Virus record (IMG/VR): IMGVR_UViG_3300009126_000404
Span: 1-64,000 of that record
Source: a virus
DNA length: 64,000 nt
Reading direction: 5' to 3' (one strand)
Of this stretch, positions 1-8,640 are shown piece after piece (position 1 is the first letter of the stretch; each line of letters begins with the position of its first letter). The position numbers and the translations under genes are program-made. The notes under the pieces were generated by a model. The model had not been told where the DNA came from and searched no databases. It was given only the letters and a program-made list of their open reading frames with translations.

Positions 1-258
1 TCAATAGCGGCAGTTTACTTTTCATTGCAGGGCAAAATATCACAACTACAACTAGATGTTATTCGAATGCAAGATACTTCGGAATTGAATACAGAATTCC
101 GTATTAAGTGGCCCAGAGGAGAACTTGGTGCATTACCAGATGATGCTGTACAAGACATAAACATTGAATATCTTAAAGAAGAAATAGAAGAGACTAAGGA
201 AGTTCTTGAAGAATTAGAAGAAGAACTAGAAAAACACATAAGAGCCCAAGGACAGTAA
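1..258 (+). CDS. Small acidic coiled-coil protein, 5' end outside the window
   Basis: The frame is open from base 1, so the gene probably starts upstream. An in-frame TTG at 25 and an ATG at 67 are possible internal starts. The first visible residues (SIAAVYFSLQG) look like the end of a membrane segment, and the last 40 are Glu/Lys-rich with coiled-coil character. No family is recognised. It is followed one base later by another small gene, as in a phage operon. Confidence 0.6.
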   Translation, partial: SIAAVYFSLQGKISQLQLDVIRMQDTSELNTEFRIKWPRGELGALPDDAVQDINIEYLKEEIEETKEVLEELEEELEKHIRAQGQ

Positions 259-259
259 T

Positions 260-331
260 ATGAAAGATTTACCTAGCTGTCCTGGATGTGGTCATTCAAT
301 AGAAAAATGTATATGTGGAAGTGGAGAATAA
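260..331 (+). CDS. 23-residue Cys-rich mini-protein
   Basis: This tiny frame has the pattern CPGCGH...CICGSGE, that is CxxC followed by CxC, which could bind a metal such as zinc. It lies one base after the preceding stop and ends five bases before the rubredoxin start, so it would be translated from the same message. Its GGAG-containing end also supplies the rubredoxin ribosome-binding site. The tight packing supports a real gene, but at this length it could be chance. Confidence 0.45.
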   Translation: MKDLPSCPGCGHSIEKCICGSGE

Positions 332-335
332 TAAA

Positions 336-500
336 ATGAAAAAATGGAAATGCTTATTTTGTGGCTACATATATGATGAAGCCGCAGGTGACCCAGACGA
401 AGGCCTAGCACCAGGCACACGTTGGGAAGATATAGATGATGATTGGTTTTGTCCAGACTGCGGTGCAAGTAAAGCAGATTTTGAGATGATAGAAATATAA
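336..500 (+). CDS. Rubredoxin
   Basis: This 54-residue protein has the two rubredoxin iron-binding knuckles, CLFCGY near the N-terminus and CPDCGA near the C-terminus, with the usual acidic middle ([11 protein letters not shown]). Rubredoxins hold one Fe(Cys)4 centre and pass single electrons in the cytoplasm. I chose the ATG at 336 over the in-frame ATG at 315 because it has a GGAG at 323-326 and gives the normal family length. The partner is unknown; the many radical SAM and oxygenase genes here are conceivable electron acceptors, but that is inference. Confidence 0.93.
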   Translation: MKKWKCLFCGYIYDEAAGDPDEGLAPGTRWEDIDDDWFCPDCGASKADFEMIEI

Positions 501-501
501 T

Positions 502-621
502 ATGATGGAACTATTACAAACAGAAGTAACTGTAAATCAAGTAATGTTGTTTGTTATGTTTGTTGTAGTCGCTTTCTTAGTATTTTGTTCTTGCTCTAAT
601 ATCATGATAAAGAAAGACTGA
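502..621 (+). CDS. 39-residue single-pass membrane protein
   Basis: The frame starts one base after the rubredoxin stop with two consecutive ATGs. It contains one hydrophobic stretch (VMLFVMFVVVAFLVF) followed by two cysteines and a short basic tail. It ends just before the promoter at 629. Small inner-membrane proteins like this are common in large phages. No function can be assigned. Confidence 0.5.
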   Translation: MMELLQTEVTVNQVMLFVMFVVVAFLVFCSCSNIMIKKD

Positions 622-628
622 ATATCGC

Positions 629-657
629 TTGACAGGTGACCTCTTTAAGCGTATACT
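629..657 (+). promoter_or_regulatory. Sigma70-type promoter for the proX/proW genes
   Basis: TTGACA lies at 629-634 and TATACT at 652-657, with a 17-base spacer. A hyphenated palindrome (AGGT-G-ACCT, 634-642) sits at the start of the spacer, and 5-bp arms CGCTT/AAGCG (626-630, 647-651) flank it. A strong Shine-Dalgarno (AAGGAGA) at 712-718 precedes the start at 724. Confidence 0.75.
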
Positions 658-723
658 ATAAGTAATAAGTTAGTACTATTAACTAATTTATGGTCAAAGT
701 TTATAAACTCTAAGGAGAAAATA

Positions 724-1722
724 ATGAAACGTTTTATGACAATACTCGGCTTTGTGTTAATGTCAGCAATTGCAAGTGCTGGCTTATTTACTGCAAAAGC
801 GGATGATATAAAAATTGCCGAGTTAAACTGGCAATCAGGTTCAATGATAGCCAGCATTGACGCTTATATATTAAAACATGGCTACGGACACAATATTGAA
901 ATTGTTCCAGGCGGAATTGACGCAACAATACAATCAATGATGGCAACAGGCTCACCTAATATATTTGGCGAAGCATGGACTTCATTATTGGGCGATAGTG
1001 CTCACGAATATATTGCTAACGGAGATCTTTTACAAGTAAGAGATGAAGTTGTAACAGGAGCTGGAGAAGGTTGGTTTATACCAAGTTATATAGCTGAAGA
1101 ATATGGTCTTAATACTATTGAAGATGTATTAGCAAGACCTGACTTATTCCCACATCCAGAAGATCCTAGCAAGGGTGGAATTGTAATTTGTCCTGAAGGT
1201 TGGAGTTGTAAAAAACATAACGAAAATCTATTTAGAGCATATGACATGGAAGCCAAAGGCTGGAAAATTATTGATCCAGGATCAGGTACTGGTTTAAATG
1301 CTTATTGGGAAGGACAAGTTGTCAAAAACAAAAGTGCATTTGGGTACTATTGGACACCTACTGTATTAGTAGGACGTTTAAATCTAATGGCACTTCCTTC
1401 TACTGAAGGCTATGCAGGAGATGATAATTGGACAAATTGTATTTCTAGAGCAGTTGATGAATGTGCTAATCCACAAGCGTCATCTTGGCCTACATCTAAA
1501 ACAGGAACTATTGTTACGCCAGGACTTCATCCAGCCGTAATGGTTTATCTTTCTAAAAGAGGATTTGATGGAAGTATTATTACTTCAATGCTAGTTTGGT
1601 CAGATGATAATCAAGCAACAGCAGATGAAGCCGCAGTTGAATTTTTAAGACAACATCCAGAAATTTGGACAAAATGGGTAACACCTGAAGCCGCAACAAG
1701 AATTACTGCGTCTTTAAATTAA
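724..1722 (+). CDS. Glycine betaine/proline-type ABC substrate-binding protein (ProX/OpuAC family)
   Basis: This 332-residue protein has a Sec signal peptide (basic MKR, hydrophobic core, Ala-rich end near residue 25) and an OpuAC-like body: an early IAELNWQSG strand, aromatic residues typical of a quaternary-amine cage, and a GTGLNAYWEGQ hinge region. Family members bind glycine betaine, proline betaine or related compounds in the periplasm and hand them to a permease. The permease gene follows 11 bases later. It has its own sigma70-type promoter. No ATPase gene is nearby, so it may work with the host's ATPase. Confidence 0.88.
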   Translation: MKRFMTILGFVLMSAIASAGLFTAKADDIKIAELNWQSGSMIASIDAYILKHGYGHNIEIVPGGIDATIQSMMATGSPNIFGEAWTSLLGDSAHEYIANGDLLQVRDEVVTGAGEGWFIPSYIAEEYGLNTIEDVLARPDLFPHPEDPSKGGIVICPEGWSCKKHNENLFRAYDMEAKGWKIIDPGSGTGLNAYWEGQVVKNKSAFGYYWTPTVLVGRLNLMALPSTEGYAGDDNWTNCISRAVDECANPQASSWPTSKTGTIVTPGLHPAVMVYLSKRGFDGSIITSMLVWSDDNQATADEAAVEFLRQHPEIWTKWVTPEAATRITASLN

Positions 1723-1733
1723 GGTGATACATA

Positions 1734-2603
1734 TTGAACTTTCCATCTTTAGATAGAGAAACTATCACAGTTCTTAAGAAGTCTATTGACAGTACATTTA
1801 GAGAGTTTGCTAGTAATTGGGGAGAATGGTTTACAGAACTGCTCTCCCCAATTCATTGGCTACTTATTCATTTTGAGAAACTATTAATTGCTACGCCTTG
1901 GTATATATTTTTAGGTTTAACAAGTTTATTACTTTGGAAAGTAACACAAAACTGGAAACTAATATTAGGTTTCTTAATTAGTTTTAACTTAATTGGTTTA
2001 GTTGGTATGTGGGACGACACAATGCGAACACTAGCCATTGTAGTTGTTTCTACTCTTGTTTGTATAGTTGTCGGTATTCCTACAGGAATATTAATGGCAA
2101 AGAACAATTTAGCACAAAGAATTATCTTACCCATACTAGATTTAATGCAAACTATTCCAAGTTTTGTATATCTAATTCCTGTTATAATGTTATTTGGACT
2201 TGGCAAAGTTCCAGGCTTAATTGCTATAAGTGTCTTTGCTATACCTCCAGTGATTAGGTTTACAAATATTGGCATTCGAGAAATTGATAAAGATTTAACA
2301 GAAACAGCACACGCATTAGGATTAAGACCTATGCATATTTTAAGACTAATTGAATTACCACTGGCACGTAATGTTATACTTGGTGGAGTAAATCAAACAG
2401 TTATGATGGCTTTAGCAATGGTTGTTATTGCTAGTATGATTGGAGTACGAGGATTAGGCTCTCAAGTTATGAACTCAATAGGTAATGGATACTTAGGATT
2501 GGGTGTAATAAGTGGATTATCCATTGTAGCATTAGCAATCATTATAGATAGAGCAATACAATCACATAATAAACGCCATGATAAATGGAGAGATTATAAA
2601 TAG
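1734..2603 (+). CDS. ABC transporter permease, ProW/OpuAB family
   Basis: This 289-residue inner-membrane protein has about six hydrophobic segments and the binding-protein-dependent permease signature, including the EAA-like loop around TAHALGLRPMHILRLIELPLA, where the ATPase normally docks. ProW moves glycine betaine-type osmolytes through the inner membrane. The start is a TTG preceded by AAGGTG at 7 bases. It pairs with the upstream ProX-like gene. An intact EAA loop with no ATPase gene in the window suggests use of a host ProV (inference). Confidence 0.88.
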   Translation: MNFPSLDRETITVLKKSIDSTFREFASNWGEWFTELLSPIHWLLIHFEKLLIATPWYIFLGLTSLLLWKVTQNWKLILGFLISFNLIGLVGMWDDTMRTLAIVVVSTLVCIVVGIPTGILMAKNNLAQRIILPILDLMQTIPSFVYLIPVIMLFGLGKVPGLIAISVFAIPPVIRFTNIGIREIDKDLTETAHALGLRPMHILRLIELPLARNVILGGVNQTVMMALAMVVIASMIGVRGLGSQVMNSIGNGYLGLGVISGLSIVALAIIIDRAIQSHNKRHDKWRDYK

Positions 2604-2624
2604 TGTTAATAAAGGATTAGGTCA

Positions 2625-3491
2625 ATGAAACAAATAAAAGATTATACTGATGCCGAAATAATAGACGAAGCACAACGTATACTAACAGAAGGCTTTACCC
2701 TTCATTATGATCAGGAATTTACTCAAAGAGAATTAGTAGACTATTGTAAACGAATAGGCAATACTGATGATGATATGTTAGGGTATATGCAATTTAACCC
2801 TAAAGATAATCCAGATATATCAATTGTTTCTCCTGACCCAAGAATGTTGTTAGGACACAATGATTTAGAATGGCATTCAAATGGAACTGTACATCATGTA
2901 GTTGACGGTAAATGGGGACACAAAGAATGGTTAATTTGTTTATACTGTAAAGATTATTGCCCAGACACAGTTTTATCAGTAAGCAATAATCGTGATGCTT
3001 TTTTAGACTTACCAAAAGAAGAAAAGGATTGGTGGAGAGGTGTTGAAGTACAACTAAACAATAATGGTGGAAGTATATTAGGAAAGTATTATCATCAGAG
3101 CAAAGAAGCAATGACAGATGAAGATAGAGTTATTCCTATTGATGATGGATACAGAAAAGAATATAAAGAAATTCCAGAACACACCGGCGATGAGCGTATG
3201 CCTGTTGTTAATATTCATCCAGTTGGTGGGCAAGAATTTTTATATTGGCAACCACCTTTGATTACTAAAGCATGGTTTGATGGTGAACTTATAAATGACT
3301 TAAATGGATTACAACAAAAATTTGATAAGGTTATTAATAGAACCAAGTACATCAAAGACATTGTGTTTAGGCCCGGTGATATATTAATTATGGATCAATT
3401 TTATACACTACACAGACGTTCGCCAATAATGAATAAGAATAGAGAACTTTGGCGTGTTGCTATAGACTATACAAATTCTATAGACAAGTAG
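2625..3491 (+). CDS. TauD/TfdA-like Fe(II)/2-oxoglutarate oxygenase with altered metal triad (HxN)
   Basis: This 288-residue protein is a paralog of the next gene and has the TauD-type ending YTLHRRS...LWRVAIDYT, which carries the distal His and the 2-oxoglutarate-binding Arg. At the proximal metal site it reads EWHSNG, so the usual Asp of HxD is Asn. The paralog has HGD there. Family members hydroxylate or desaturate small substrates such as taurine or gamma-butyrobetaine. The Asn could weaken iron binding or change the reaction. It opens a run with an AMP ligase, a radical SAM enzyme, a nitroreductase and a methyltransferase. Confidence 0.75.
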   Translation: MKQIKDYTDAEIIDEAQRILTEGFTLHYDQEFTQRELVDYCKRIGNTDDDMLGYMQFNPKDNPDISIVSPDPRMLLGHNDLEWHSNGTVHHVVDGKWGHKEWLICLYCKDYCPDTVLSVSNNRDAFLDLPKEEKDWWRGVEVQLNNNGGSILGKYYHQSKEAMTDEDRVIPIDDGYRKEYKEIPEHTGDERMPVVNIHPVGGQEFLYWQPPLITKAWFDGELINDLNGLQQKFDKVINRTKYIKDIVFRPGDILIMDQFYTLHRRSPIMNKNRELWRVAIDYTNSIDK

Positions 3492-3501
3492 GAGAATTAA
3501 C

Positions 3502-4425
3502 ATGATGAAAAAAATAACAGACTATACAGATTTCGAATTAAGAGAAGCAGTTGACATACTGTTACGAAATGGCCATGTATTATTTCACGATCAATACTTA
3601 ACACAAGATGAATTAGTAGAGTTTTGTAGACGAATAGGCAATACTGATGATTCTAATCCATCTATGGGACACATGGAGTTTAACCCAAAAGATAATCCAG
3701 ATATTTCCCTAATCACAACACAACCAGTAGGAAAGTCACCACATGGAATGTTTGGCCCAACAGACTTAGTATATCACGGAGATGGTGGTATGTGTCATGT
3801 TGGTGAATTTAAAGAATTATTAACAGGATTATATTGTGTAGGGTCATGTCCTGATACTGTATTAAGTTTATTAAACACTAATAAAGCATTTAGTTATTTT
3901 ACAGAAGAAGAAAAAGAATATTGGCGTAATGTAGAAACACAATTAAATGGTCAAGAAAAAGGAATATATGGAACTTATGAAGAGATGAAAAGAGATGGAA
4001 GTATGAAAGCCATTGACGGTGTTCAAGAAGCCTATAAAACTCCAATATACCATTATGATGATGAAAGACAAAACGTAGTTAATGTACACCCATATACCGA
4101 TAAAGAATTTATGTTATGGCAACCTGCATTTATCTGCAAAGCGTGGTACAAAGGCGAACCAATTGACGTAGATGAAATACAAAAGAAGTTTCGGAAGGCA
4201 TTAGTTCAAGGAAAGAATATAACAGACTTTGTTCTTAGAGAAGGCGACTTCTTAATTTGTGATCAATACTATACACTACACAGACGTTCATGGGTTAATA
4301 GTGCTGAGAGAATGATATGGCGAACAGCATTTGATTATTCTACATTATTAGGACCTGATAGTGTGTATGATAGTAGCATTGAAGAACAAAAATACATTTC
4401 ACGTAAACGCAAGAACAAAAGTTAA
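3502..4425 (+). CDS. TauD/TfdA-like Fe(II)/2-oxoglutarate oxygenase
   Basis: This 307-residue protein keeps the whole facial triad: VYHGDG gives the proximal HxD, and YTLHRRSW...IWRTAFDYS gives the distal His and the cosubstrate Arg. It aligns along its length with the upstream paralog (shared DELVEFCRRIGNTDD, NPKDNPDIS and SCPDTVLS blocks), so the pair arose by tandem duplication. The enzyme should be cytoplasmic and use O2 and 2-oxoglutarate. Its substrate is unknown. It lies 10 bases after its paralog and 5 bases before the AMP ligase. Confidence 0.82.
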   Translation: MMKKITDYTDFELREAVDILLRNGHVLFHDQYLTQDELVEFCRRIGNTDDSNPSMGHMEFNPKDNPDISLITTQPVGKSPHGMFGPTDLVYHGDGGMCHVGEFKELLTGLYCVGSCPDTVLSLLNTNKAFSYFTEEEKEYWRNVETQLNGQEKGIYGTYEEMKRDGSMKAIDGVQEAYKTPIYHYDDERQNVVNVHPYTDKEFMLWQPAFICKAWYKGEPIDVDEIQKKFRKALVQGKNITDFVLREGDFLICDQYYTLHRRSWVNSAERMIWRTAFDYSTLLGPDSVYDSSIEEQKYISRKRKNKS

Positions 4426-4430
4426 ACATT

Positions 4431-5864
4431 ATGTTAAAACAAAAACAAAAACCATTAAGCGATGATCAGATATTTCTAAGTTCATCAACTGAACAGATTA
4501 CTTGGGGCGAACTACATGCAAATCTTGATGCTAAAGTAGAAAGATTAAAAGAGCATGGAATTGGACCACACGTTGTTTTTGTAGTAGCAGAAGAGCAAGT
4601 AACAATAGATGATTACTTATGGATACTTGCTAGTATTAAGAACGGTGGGTCAGCTACACAAGCAGATGGTAGACAATCTAAAATGGAATTAGATGGGTTA
4701 ATTGCAGGCTGTAAAGCAATATGTATTATACGAAGTAATGAGATAACCATGCTAACAGACGATTTGACACCCACAATCCTACATCCATTAGAAGTTTATA
4801 GAGGTATGACAAGTGGAACTACAGTTAAAGAATTCTTTGAAATGTATCCTTTCTTTTGGGATTATGAAGACCACGAAAACGCAATTGTAGATGGACAAAC
4901 ACTATTAGGTTGTACAGCACATGCTTCAACACAACATTTATTTGCAATAGCACCAGAGTTTGAATTTGCTCAACGTCCCTATATACTTTGCACACACGGA
5001 TTTACAGCAACATACAATCCATATAACTTATTAAGAATGTATTATATAGGTGGCGGATTACACTTCTTAAACTATGGTGATAATATTCCAGAACAAATAC
5101 AAAAAGCAAATCCCAATTGTTGTATCTCATATCCTAATGCTGTTAAAAGAATAGTTGATGCATGTCCAGATGATTTCAATTGGAATGGAATCAAATATTG
5201 GGAAATGTCAGGTGGGCATACTCCAGAATCAATTGTTAGAAGTATTGAGAAAAAGTTTAACTTTGTATGTATGCACAACATGATGGCAAGTACAGAAGCA
5301 GACTGTCATTCTAGTGCAAAATATAGACCCGGTGATCCAATAGAAAACTTTTATGGATTTGTACACGACCCTAAATTTTATAATGGCGAACTTAAATATG
5401 ATGATGAGGGTGTACTTTGGTATAGGTATGGAACACTTGATTGGCAAACAGATGGCGATAAGTTTGAGAATAGAAATGGTGCCTGGTTTTATACAGGCAG
5501 AGTGTTCGATGATGTTATTTTTATGAAAGGTGGTGTCAAGATTTATACAGGAATGGTTGAGGCTAAGGCACTTGAAACTCCTGGCGTTGAAAACGTTGCT
5601 AGTTGTGAGAAAGACGAACTTCATTACTTAATATATACAGGAGATGCATCAGCAAAGGATATTGCAAAAAGTTTTAAAGAAATGCAACCATCTAAAAGAC
5701 CACACAACATATATCATGTTACTGATGAACTATTCTTTGGACAATCAAGTGAAACACTAACTCCACAAAAACTACAAAAACATAAATTAGCAGAAATTGT
5801 TTTAAATGGGCCTGCAGATCAAAGACTAGAACATATTAATCTTAAAGATCACTCTCAAGTATAA
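4431..5864 (+). CDS. ANL-superfamily AMP-forming ligase (acyl-/amino-acid-activating type)
   Basis: This 477-residue protein has the core motifs of adenylate-forming enzymes: GMTSGTT (P-loop-like A3), MMASTEAD (A5), and a WFYTGRVFDDVIFMKGG block (A7/A8: hinge and ATP-ribose region) followed by the family-like IYTGMVEAKALETPGVENV. Such enzymes activate a carboxylate as an acyl-adenylate and pass it to CoA, a carrier or an amine. No carrier-protein gene is seen nearby. Its place between two oxygenases and a radical SAM enzyme suggests that it activates an acid in a small pathway (inference). Confidence 0.8.
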   Translation: MLKQKQKPLSDDQIFLSSSTEQITWGELHANLDAKVERLKEHGIGPHVVFVVAEEQVTIDDYLWILASIKNGGSATQADGRQSKMELDGLIAGCKAICIIRSNEITMLTDDLTPTILHPLEVYRGMTSGTTVKEFFEMYPFFWDYEDHENAIVDGQTLLGCTAHASTQHLFAIAPEFEFAQRPYILCTHGFTATYNPYNLLRMYYIGGGLHFLNYGDNIPEQIQKANPNCCISYPNAVKRIVDACPDDFNWNGIKYWEMSGGHTPESIVRSIEKKFNFVCMHNMMASTEADCHSSAKYRPGDPIENFYGFVHDPKFYNGELKYDDEGVLWYRYGTLDWQTDGDKFENRNGAWFYTGRVFDDVIFMKGGVKIYTGMVEAKALETPGVENVASCEKDELHYLIYTGDASAKDIAKSFKEMQPSKRPHNIYHVTDELFFGQSSETLTPQKLQKHKLAEIVLNGPADQRLEHINLKDHSQV

Positions 5865-5866
5865 TA

Positions 5867-6874
5867 ATGAATTGGCTAAAACAAATACACCATATGCAAA
5901 TTGATATTACAAGTTATTGTAACGCAAGGTGTGGTGCGTGTGCTAGAAACATAGCTGGAGGAAAAACACAGCCGTGGTTACAATTAAGTCACTTTGATAA
6001 ACATATTTGGTATCGTTTATTTACTGAAGATACTATTGATACAGAAATACTTAAATTAAAACTTAATGGAAATTGGGGAGACCCAGGTATGCATCCTGAT
6101 TTACCTGAATTAATTTCTGTGTTTGGTAAATGTAATCCAGAAGCATCTGTACAAATTTGTACTAATGGTGGAACACATAATGAAGAATGGTGGGGTAGTT
6201 TAGGCAATGCATTATCTAGAGATACAAAATATCATGCTGTTGATTTTGCTATTGATGGACTAGAAGACACACATTTAATATATAGGCGCTCAACAGATTA
6301 TAATAAAATATTAGCAAATGCAATATCTTTTGCTAAAGCAGGTGGAAAAAGTCGTTGGATAATGACATTGTTTGATTATAATATACATCAAATAGATGAA
6401 GCAATTGAGGTAGCAAGAAAGAATAACTTTACGTCAATTAAATTTAGATATAGTCATACAAAAAATGCATTAGTTGAAACACCAACAGAAGAATACAGGT
6501 TACATACTGATAAAGCAGATAAAGTTACATTGCCAGACACAGTATATTTTAATAATTCAGTAATGTTTTCTGAAAACTCAACAAAACATACAACTGATAG
6601 TAAATGCCCATGGTATAGAGATGAACGAATACAAATTGGGCCGTGGGGCAATGTGTGGCCATGTTGCTATATTGCAGATGTAATGGAAGGAATAACTGAG
6701 ATAAACCAACAAGAACAGTTAGAAAAAGAAATGCCTAATCAAGAATGGAACAATTTAACAAATCACTCATTAAATGACATACTTAGTCATAAATGGTTCA
6801 ATAGTACATTAAATAGTGCTGTAGAGCACGGTAAGTATGCTGTATGTATAAATAATTGTGAAATAACAACATGA
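5867..6874 (+). CDS. Radical SAM protein with C-terminal SPASM-like domain
   Basis: This 335-residue protein has the 4Fe-4S motif CNARCGAC at residues 18-25, the glycine-rich region NGNWGDPG, a DGLEDT segment, and a C-terminal SPASM-like set beginning CPWYRDE, then VWPCCY, then CINNC. Radical SAM enzymes cleave SAM to a 5'-deoxyadenosyl radical; SPASM domains hold extra clusters and are common in peptide- or protein-modifying enzymes. It is paralogous to the genes at 18339 and 37551. It follows the ligase by two bases and overlaps the nitroreductase by ATGA. Confidence 0.87.
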   Translation: MNWLKQIHHMQIDITSYCNARCGACARNIAGGKTQPWLQLSHFDKHIWYRLFTEDTIDTEILKLKLNGNWGDPGMHPDLPELISVFGKCNPEASVQICTNGGTHNEEWWGSLGNALSRDTKYHAVDFAIDGLEDTHLIYRRSTDYNKILANAISFAKAGGKSRWIMTLFDYNIHQIDEAIEVARKNNFTSIKFRYSHTKNALVETPTEEYRLHTDKADKVTLPDTVYFNNSVMFSENSTKHTTDSKCPWYRDERIQIGPWGNVWPCCYIADVMEGITEINQQEQLEKEMPNQEWNNLTNHSLNDILSHKWFNSTLNSAVEHGKYAVCINNCEITT

Positions 6875-7566
6875 ATGTAAATGACGCTATAAGAAAACGT
6901 AAATCAACACGTGCATTTTTAAATAAACAAGTGTATCCACATATTGTAATTAAAATACTAGAACAAGCAAAACGAGCACCAAGTGGCGATAATCATCAAC
7001 CTTGGGACGTTGTAGTACTTACTGGTAAAGCAAAAAACAACTTATGTATTAAGTTAGAAGAAGCATTTCGTTCAGGTAAACAACCTGTTATGGATTATGA
7101 ATACTATCCACAAGACAAAAAGTCTGAGAAAGATACTAAATGGTTTGGTAAGTATAAAGATAATAGAAAAGCATGTGGGATAGGGTTATACTCACAAATG
7201 GGTATTATTTCTAAAGGAATGCAAAAACAAAAAGACGACTTATATGCTAAAAACTACAGAGCTTTTGATGCACCCGTAATGCTATTATTCTTTATTGATA
7301 GAGAATTAGGGAAAGGTTCTTACGTAGACTATGGAATGTTTATACAATCTATTATGTTATTAGCAACAGAGAATGGACTAGCAACATGTTCACAAGGCTC
7401 GTTGGGTGAATATGCTGATATTATACGTGAAGAGTTGCCAAAGTACAAAGATAAGATAGTTTTATGTGGTATGAGTATGGGATATGAAGATCCATCAAAC
7501 CCAATTAATCAGTATAGAACTATGAGGCAAGACATAAACGAAATAGTAAAATATTATGACGAATAA
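6871..7566 (+). CDS. Nitroreductase-family flavoprotein
   Basis: This 231-residue protein starts with the nitroreductase signature RKRKSTRAF, followed by RAPSGDNHQPW, both part of the FMN site. Toward the C-terminus it has the typical GLATCSQGS segment and VLCGMSMGYEDP. Members reduce nitro groups, enones or other substrates with NAD(P)H; some oxidise azolines in peptide natural products. The substrate here is unknown. The gene overlaps both neighbours, which indicates co-translation with the radical SAM and methyltransferase genes. Confidence 0.9.
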   Translation: MNVNDAIRKRKSTRAFLNKQVYPHIVIKILEQAKRAPSGDNHQPWDVVVLTGKAKNNLCIKLEEAFRSGKQPVMDYEYYPQDKKSEKDTKWFGKYKDNRKACGIGLYSQMGIISKGMQKQKDDLYAKNYRAFDAPVMLLFFIDRELGKGSYVDYGMFIQSIMLLATENGLATCSQGSLGEYADIIREELPKYKDKIVLCGMSMGYEDPSNPINQYRTMRQDINEIVKYYDE

Positions 7567-8158
7567 AGAACAAAAATGGCTCGATGAAGTATATGATAAA
7601 AATAATAGCGAGTTATATGACGAATGGGATAACTATCATGAACAAGTCATAGAAGGATTAGGATGGAAATGTCATACAATAGCGGCTAAATGGATTGCTG
7701 ATAACTTTCCAGAAGGAACCGAAGTTGCAGACATTGGATGTGGTAACGGTCAAGTGGGTATTGGATTAGCAGAACATGATTATAAAATTGATGGATATGA
7801 CTTAAATCTCAAAATGCTTGAAAGATTTATAGCAACAAACTATAGATCAATTAGTAAACATGACATTACTGAAAAAGCATTACCAAAGAAGTATAAATGT
7901 ATAACAGCAATAGGTGTATTAACAAAAGGTCATGTTAATTCTATTGCGGCAGAACATTTAGCAAACAGTTTAACAAACGACGGACTACTATTTTGTAGTA
8001 TGTCTAAGCACGATGGCGATTGGTTTTATGATGGTGGATGGAATGCACAATCATATTTAGATGTTGTAAATATTACACCAGTACACAGTTTAACCACCCC
8101 AGAAGGCATAAAAACGTATCATAATATGGTTATTTGGCGAAAGAAAGCAAGATCTTAG
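7556..8158 (+). CDS. Class I SAM-dependent methyltransferase
   Basis: This 200-residue protein has motif I VADIGCGNGQVGIGLAE and an acidic post-I residue (DGYDLN) that would bind the SAM ribose. The rest fits a small Rossmann methyltransferase. The target (small molecule, peptide or other) cannot be told. The gene overlaps the nitroreductase by 11 bases and ends the run that began at 2625. A new promoter starts one base after its stop, so the operon ends here. Confidence 0.85.
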   Translation: MTNKEQKWLDEVYDKNNSELYDEWDNYHEQVIEGLGWKCHTIAAKWIADNFPEGTEVADIGCGNGQVGIGLAEHDYKIDGYDLNLKMLERFIATNYRSISKHDITEKALPKKYKCITAIGVLTKGHVNSIAAEHLANSLTNDGLLFCSMSKHDGDWFYDGGWNAQSYLDVVNITPVHSLTTPEGIKTYHNMVIWRKKARS

Positions 8159-8187
8159 TTGACATCTTGGTAATAATGTATTATAAT
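8159..8187 (+). promoter_or_regulatory. Sigma70-type promoter for the cold-shock gene group
   Basis: TTGACA at 8159-8164 and TATAAT at 8182-8187 are separated by 17 bases, and both hexamers match the consensus exactly. It drives the small membrane protein at 8231, the cold-shock gene and the two basic-protein genes. Confidence 0.85.
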
Positions 8188-8230
8188 AATAAAGAATTCG
8201 CAATAGATTTGCGATAGAAAAGGATATAAA

Positions 8231-8365
8231 ATGGGATATTTTATACTCGGGATTTTAATAGGATGGTTAGTACCTAGACCTAAATTAATAGGCAAGGTAG
8301 AATCATCTATATGGAGTCCAATTAAAGAAAGAATGCCAGAGAGCATAACTAAGCACTTTGGATAA
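8231..8365 (+). CDS. 44-residue membrane-anchored small protein
   Basis: The frame begins with MGYFILGILIGWLVPRPK, a short hydrophobic anchor followed by a basic stop-transfer, then an amphipathic tail ending in KHFG. An AAAGGATA upstream at the right distance supports the ATG. It is the first gene after a consensus promoter. I know no assigned function. Confidence 0.6.
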   Translation: MGYFILGILIGWLVPRPKLIGKVESSIWSPIKERMPESITKHFG

Positions 8366-8377
8366 AGAAGGAAGACA

Positions 8378-8623
8378 ATGAATACAGGTAAAATAAAATG
8401 GTTCAATCCTACAAAAGGATATGGATTTATCGAAGTCGGCGGCGGTAGTAAGGATGTGTTTTTACATATTTCTGCATTACAAGAAGCTGGTATCGATACT
8501 ATTACAGAAGGTGATGAAGTATCTTTTGAAATAGGTGAAAATAGAGGTAAAAGTACCGCTATTAATGTTAAAAAAGTCGCGAGCGACAGTAATACGCCAG
8601 CGGGTAACCCGCATATTGGTTAA
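8378..8623 (+). CDS. Cold-shock domain protein (CspA family)
   Basis: This 81-residue protein has the cold-shock fold signatures [15 protein letters not shown] (RNP1-like) and DVFLHISAL (RNP2-like). CspA-type proteins bind single-stranded RNA or DNA and melt RNA structure. A short charged tail follows the roughly 66-residue domain. It sits in an operon with two Lys-rich proteins under a strong sigma70-type promoter, so it may be made early in infection and act on phage transcripts (inference). Confidence 0.95.
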   Translation: MNTGKIKWFNPTKGYGFIEVGGGSKDVFLHISALQEAGIDTITEGDEVSFEIGENRGKSTAINVKKVASDSNTPAGNPHIG

Positions 8624-8640
8624 ATCATAAGGAGAAAATT

